Source of the DNA: Terebella lapidaria | Taxonomy: Eukaryota; Annelida; Polychaeta; Terebellida; Terebellidae | Direction of reading: 5' to 3' | Assembly (NCBI GenBank): GCA_949152475.1 | Contig: OX424563.1 | Span: forward strand, 14,481,001-14,545,000 | DNA: 64,000 bases | Part shown: positions 55,441-64,000 of the stretch, piece by piece | Layout of the letters: the number at the start of each line of letters is the position of its first letter | Position numbering within the stretch: position 1 is the stretch's first letter | Notes under the pieces: generated by a model | What the model was told of the DNA's origin: nothing | Databases searched by the model: none | Seen by the model: the letters and a program-made list of their open reading frames with translations, nothing else | Translations under genes and position numbers: made by a program

Positions 55441-55469
55441 TTCCCGTCTTTCTGTTGGAGGGTCTTTGA
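55441..55469 (-). repeat. Right terminal inverted repeat of the P-type transposon
   Basis: 29 bp, exact complement of 49247-49275. After it the sequence (attgcaccc...) is unrelated to the LINE on the left flank. Confidence 0.95.
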
Positions 55470-57745
55470 TTGCACCCAAAGCCAAGGCCACTGAGGCGGC
55501 ATGGCAAGCACATGCACAGGTGGGCGCGTTCGCCCAGCCTCACCACGCAGGAAGATAGAACTCCATGTAGCCCCACGGTCTGCCAGAGTCTTCCCACACT
55601 TCTTCAGGAAAGACTGCATGCACTCTACGCACACATATATGTACACAGCTTCAATATCCCCTGACCCTAAATATAGAAGTTTGGAGAAAGTCTGCCCTCT
55701 ACTCAAAATAAGACGGTGACCCTGTGTCCCTATTCCCCCTTCCCTACCCCCCCCCCCCCCCTCACCGAAACCTGGAGATTTGAGTTGTTAATAAGGTCAT
55801 ATGGAGTAAAGTGCCAGGTCAACAAAAAAGATCTGCCACCCATGAATTGTATGTAAGGACAATATTTCAGTATCACCTTCTTTATTTTGGATGCAACATT
55901 TTTTACATGCTGTTTTTTTTGACATTAGAGCGTTGGGGGCGAAGCCCCCAACCCTCTACATGTCTATGTGCTGACTTTTTCATGGAGGTTTCATGCCAAC
56001 CTATCGACGCACGTTTTGGCATGTAAACGTTTAGATACCTACTTCAAATGAGAATTTTCTTTGTCCTTGACATAAAATCTCTCGAATTGATGGGAAACTT
56101 TGACTATTCCACAGATATATGAGGCATGAATCGATGTGCTAGGTTTGAGAAAATAACGTAAATGTTCAAATTATCGAAAAACGTCCCAAAATGGCGGAGC
56201 CGATGGAAATTGACGTTCCCAGAATGCAAAGCAAATTTTACCACAATGACGCGTATTTTGAAACACAATTTCTGTTCAGCAATTCGTGTATGCATACATG
56301 CATGTGGGCATCTGCGTGTGGACTTTTTGGCGTTATGAAGTAAACACAGCGATTCGTCTGCGATGCCACGGCTACATTTACCGTAATTTGACGTATTTTA
56401 TAACATGACAATTAAGCTGGTTTTCTGTGCTGGATTGCGAAGTCTTTTTATTCTTAACTGGTATTTTAATTTGCCCAGTAAAGGCATGTGTTAGGCTATA
56501 TCTGATGTTATCAGATGCAAATACTCCTCATAGTTTCCAATGTTTTGAGGATATTTTAATGAGGTTCCATATCATTTTAGCAGGCATATCTGTTCCATTG
56601 ATCGATTTTTAAAAAAAATGTTTACTTATTAGTAATATGAATGAAGTAGGCCATGTTTTTCATCCTAGTATACGGAAATGAATTTGAATCACATAGGGGA
56701 TGAAATTATGGCTTCTTCTTCTTTCTTTTTTTTTTTTTTGGGGGGGGGGGGGGTAGGCCTTACGTTGTGTAAGATATATTCAGCTGTCGTGGTGCTGATG
56801 ATGTGCTCTAATGTCGTCTTCCGCAGTTTGCTGCATTTTCTTGTTTCATGATTGAAAGATACAGCACTAAAACTAAAAATGTATATCTTATTTTTCATAC
56901 CTATGCAGATTAGGCAATACTGTAAATACACGTGTAAGTGACTTCATAGATAATGGCTTTATCTTTGGCTTGGAATGTATATTCATGGAGCACATAGGGT
57001 ATACATGAAGATGCAGTCAGTTCTTAGTGCGGTACAAACATATGCCCTTTTTTGCACTGCAGCTTGCACTTTTTTCACTTGATAACAGAACAAAGCAGAA
57101 AAAAGCAGAAAAAAACAGACAATATTCTACAAATATACAAATTTCTATATACATAAACACAACTGCATATCATGATCATTCACAACAATCTATACTATGA
57201 TAACCAACAATTGATCAACCAGATCCAGACATTGAGCAGAGCAAAATTACCAAACCAAAATCATGGTGGACTGTGGAAAGACTTTGATACCCATATCATC
57301 ATAACGTGCACATATAACACAGACAACAGGAAGAGAGCTGGCTTGATTAACACAAGAATCATAACGACTCCTGAACAAGTTAAATTCTTACAGGACTGGC
57401 TGTGAACTTATAGCATACCACTAACAGACTAGACAAATTCCAGCCGTAGCAGAATTTTGCACATGAGATGAACAAATATAGTCCAGCAAACACTCACTTA
57501 ATACTGTGTACATACATAATTGTAAACACATCACATTCTTGCATGAACCAACCGAAAAATCCTGCTTCCCAATCAAATGCAGTACTATGCTGTGATTTTT
57601 CTAACTCATTCACAACGTACGTAGGTACGTACCCCGGTATGTATGTATAATATTTATATAGCGCCTCTTCAAACAATTCGCTGGAAGCGTTTTACACAAT
57701 AACATAAACAAATACAACCTAATTAAAACATCAGTTATATTACAC

Positions 57746-57781
57746 CAGAAACCCATAAGAGATCTCTCTTATGGGTTTCTG
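57746..57781. repeat. 36-bp near-perfect palindrome
   Basis: 17-bp arms (cagaaacccataagaga and complement) with a two-base centre. Confidence 0.95.
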
Positions 57782-57812
57782 ATTACACGTATACACACAC
57801 GAAACTTAACTT

Positions 57813-58062
57813 GGTATACTTCATCTGAGAGTCAAACGGCAATTTTCTATCGAATTTTAGACTTCTATCGCAAAAATTGAGAAAGTTGGCAATCTACTCC
57901 AATGTTAAATTTGTGCCCAATCATTAATTGTGCTCAGAATCCTGAGATCCTGTTCTAGGCAGAAATTTAACATTGGGGTAGATTGCCAACTTTTTAAATG
58001 TTCACGATAAAAGTCTGACATTCGATAGAATATTGCCGTTACAATTCCATGTGAAGTATGCC
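57813..58062. mobile_element. MITE-like inverted-repeat element
   Basis: Arms of about 95-100 bp face each other around a roughly 55-bp centre. The shared words are ggtatacttc/gaagtatgcc at the outside, then caatnttctatcgaat, and aaagttggcaatctac next to aatgttaaattt inside. The inner 30 bp match almost perfectly and the outer part is diverged. No coding. Confidence 0.75.
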
Positions 58063-59054
58063 GAGTATTACTACAATAGCATTTACCATTGCAAAAACAT
58101 CAGTAATAAATGGTGTAAACGAGTTAGAAAAATCAGGGTATACACGTACGTGTCTGATTTTATCATGATACGAATGAGCTCATGTATTAAGCTGTAATCT
58201 GGAGACACTAGATCATAACATGATATAACTTAGAATACTTCTCCTACGAATCAAACAGTCACATTCTCAGTCCTCTCAGATTTCTCTCTTTAAAAAGAAT
58301 GTCAATATGATACAGAATTGAAGAACAGTGAACCAGTGGCGCGTTCAAGACCACTTGTGGTACTATACTATACAATGGTACAGTAACTTAAAATTAAAGT
58401 TAAAGTTAAGTTTGTCATTTTCTTAAACATGTTAAAGTATAAATTGTCAGAATGTCCCACGGCCTGGACATCAAGAATTGTTCCGGTTTACAGATCAGTG
58501 CAAAGACATGATTATTCAGTTTCAACATACAAAGTCACTGGGGGTTGAGGTTTGGAGATGATGAATTCATGAGGTCCTGCGCTCACTTTATAAACCTAAC
58601 CTTTACCTTCCAAGGGTTCCATTTCTCAATGAACTATGAGTCTGACGGATGGACGGACGGCAGTCGAAAAAAACCTACTCCAGTAGAGCTAACAACAACC
58701 AAAAAGCTACAGCACAGATAAGCACTCAAATGCTGATCTACTGAGCTCTCACGACAAACACACATGGTATATATCATCAACATAACAACTATATTTCTAC
58801 ATGTAATGTCTAGGCTATGATACTGATAACATGATGATAGGTAAATGTTCTTGAATAGCATACCTGTCACCATTTTTACCTCCGAATTGGTCATTCGGAT
58901 TACTGTTTGTAATCTACAGAGCTTTGAGAATGTATATCTATTACCGAAACCTGCAAATAACATATGGATAGGAAGCATCAAATATTTACATACACATCAT
59001 GTATACTTGCATCTTCTAACTAGGATCTTCACAATTAACCCATAACAAGATACA

Positions 59055-59060
59055 TTTATT
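59055..59060 (-). terminator. Candidate polyadenylation signal of CCDC149
   Basis: tttatt on the plus strand (AATAAA on the gene's strand), about 540 bp after the stop codon; I saw no nearer one. Confidence 0.4.
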
Positions 59061-59598
59061 AATAGCTTTGGGTAGAATAAATGTCACACGCCTAACAAAA
59101 CAACAAATATTGGAAAATGGAATACCTGACTAGAAAACACACAATGCTCGAACTAGTGGAGGACTTTGCAAAAGTAATCAATTGTTTCCTCCTGCACTGA
59201 GAACCAACCACAATCTATTCCTTTCAGACAAATGTCCTAATATTCTTGGCAAACAACATTCATTTCATGCACACAGAGATACATTCCAACCACATGTAAC
59301 TTCTGGCAAAACTTTGGCAACATTTCTTGAAATGGATTATAACAAGCTACATAGCGGTGCATTTATAGTTATTGATACAAACAAATTGAACGACCTCCAG
59401 TGTGAAATTTCTGGCAGTTCAGCAGTTACTTTTTCCTGGAATGATTAGCTCCACGATTCCCCACTCGCAGTGCGTGTGTCTTAACATCCCGGTAAGTTTT
59501 TATGTACAGACTTTCATGATACAAAAATACTGAACACAGGCTCATTGCACATGTCTATAGATTGCACCTTGTAGACATGAAGGTTCCTGTCTGACAGG

Positions 59599-63542
<3,944 letters not shown>

Positions 63543-64000
63543 CTAAAGAGTAAATCACAACAGAAATTGATGGGGTTATATACAAAGAGATAAGTCAAAC
63601 ATCATTTGTCCCTTCTAGCAACAAATACTTAGGTACAGAGGTACCGGGTATGTGGTTACCCAGGTATCAGCTTGTGAAATAGCCACTTAGACATTTCCAA
63701 GATGCTCGGATCACCTACTGGTCTACGCGACTGTGACTATGTCACTTAATCAGTTAGTGTCACAGGCATCTGTCTAAGGACACGAGTCCACATCCCCTGT
63801 CCAGTGGGTCGTGATACCCCTTACCCAACAACCACGTCCTGGGACAAATACATGTGGTGCATGCTGTGGTGAGTGTGACTGGTGTAGTGACAACACTCAT
63901 ACTCAACAGTGTGTTGATAGAATGAGTGAAGTTTGTGTACTGTACGAGCCAACTGTCCTAAATTTGCCGCATCCCAAAAATCACTAACTTGATTATCAGA
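63543..64000. other. Probable CCDC149 intron or 5' flank
   Basis: No exon matching the CCDC149 N-terminus is visible on the minus strand here. The preceding exon starts at phase 0 with FHIC, so at least one upstream coding exon is needed. Confidence 0.5.

Larger units (their letters stand above)
49247..55469 (+). mobile_element. P-superfamily DNA transposon with THAP9-like transposase
   Basis: 6223 bp between perfect 29-bp terminal inverted repeats (49247-49275, starting CAAAGACCCTCCAACAG; 55441-55469, its complement). A 12-bp subterminal inverted repeat GCGACAGTGGCG lies at 49300-49311 and 55391-55402, comparable to the internal inverted repeats of Drosophila P. The gene inside has five exons and an unbroken frame. 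The element is inserted in LINE ORF2, but the right flank is not LINE and the two flanks do not share an 8-bp duplication, so one side has been rearranged. Perfect ends and an intact gene point to recent activity. Confidence 0.92.
55470..59598. other. Intergenic DNA between the transposon and CCDC149
   Basis: No supported gene. A minus-strand open stretch from about 55706 to 55470, next to the transposon end (translation includes CVECMQSFLKKCGKTLADRG), could be a stray exon but is not recognised. The stretch contains poly-C (about 55747-55762) and poly-T/G (about 56727-56752) tracts, a word (tatttatatagcgcctct, about 57648) common in dispersed invertebrate repeats, and the palindromes listed separately. 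Confidence 0.5.

Noticed and set aside
49239-55477. An 8-bp target duplication for the P-type transposon
   Set aside because: The bases outside the two 29-bp ends (catacaag and attgcacc) do not match.
59182-59448. Plus-strand 88-codon frame
   Set aside because: It lies opposite the CCDC149 3' UTR region, with no recognisable domain and no codon or splice support.

Overview
This window looks like genomic DNA from an invertebrate animal, probably marine. It has intron-bearing host exons with GT..AG borders, a Ty3/gypsy LTR element, an APE-type LINE, a P-superfamily DNA transposon and many inverted-repeat elements. The protein content does not fix the phylum; mollusc, brachiopod or cephalochordate would all fit. 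There is no bacterial-style gene organisation, and no tRNA, rRNA or CRISPR array that I can support.

Layout. 1-2458: an orphan Ser/Pro/Thr-rich coding segment of unknown family, possibly accessory coding of an old LTR-type element. 2490-4148: remains of a tandem array of a rhodopsin-type GPCR gene on the minus strand (one nearly complete copy with a frameshift, one 5' half, and the tail of a third). 4150-7570: non-coding DNA with microsatellites. 7573-19505: a young Ty3/gypsy element (LTRs about 1.2% diverged, 4-bp target duplication). It carries gag, protease-RT-RNase H and integrase, plus an unusual 3.8-kb 3' accessory zone with two C2H2 zinc-finger frames, each behind its own promoter-like cassette resembling the LTR promoter. 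19.6-37.1 kb: no host gene, but a dense set of inverted-repeat (foldback/MITE-like) elements, a degraded THAP-like frame and a LINE 3' fragment.

37.9-55.5 kb is a nest. A LINE (ORF1 plus endonuclease/RT ORF2) was hit twice. A 7.9-kb foldback element (38236-46149), with about 2-kb arms built of 69-bp tandem repeats, sits in ORF1 between 8-bp target duplications. A 6.2-kb P-superfamily transposon (49247-55469) cuts the RT domain. It has perfect 29-bp terminal inverted repeats and a five-exon THAP9-like transposase of about 900 codons that appears intact. 59.6-63.5 kb: the host gene CCDC149 on the minus strand, eleven exons, with its 5' end beyond the window.

The most notable pattern is four foldback elements within 25 kb (22467-23285, 24396-28184, 36220-37074, 38236-46149) whose arms are tandem satellites facing each other. 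In three of them the satellite monomer has a self-complementary core. Two share a TACGGAAG terminus and a 6-bp target duplication and so probably form one family. The second notable item is the LTR element with three similar CCAAT / CACGTG / TATA cassettes. All statements come from reading the sequence; no database search was possible.
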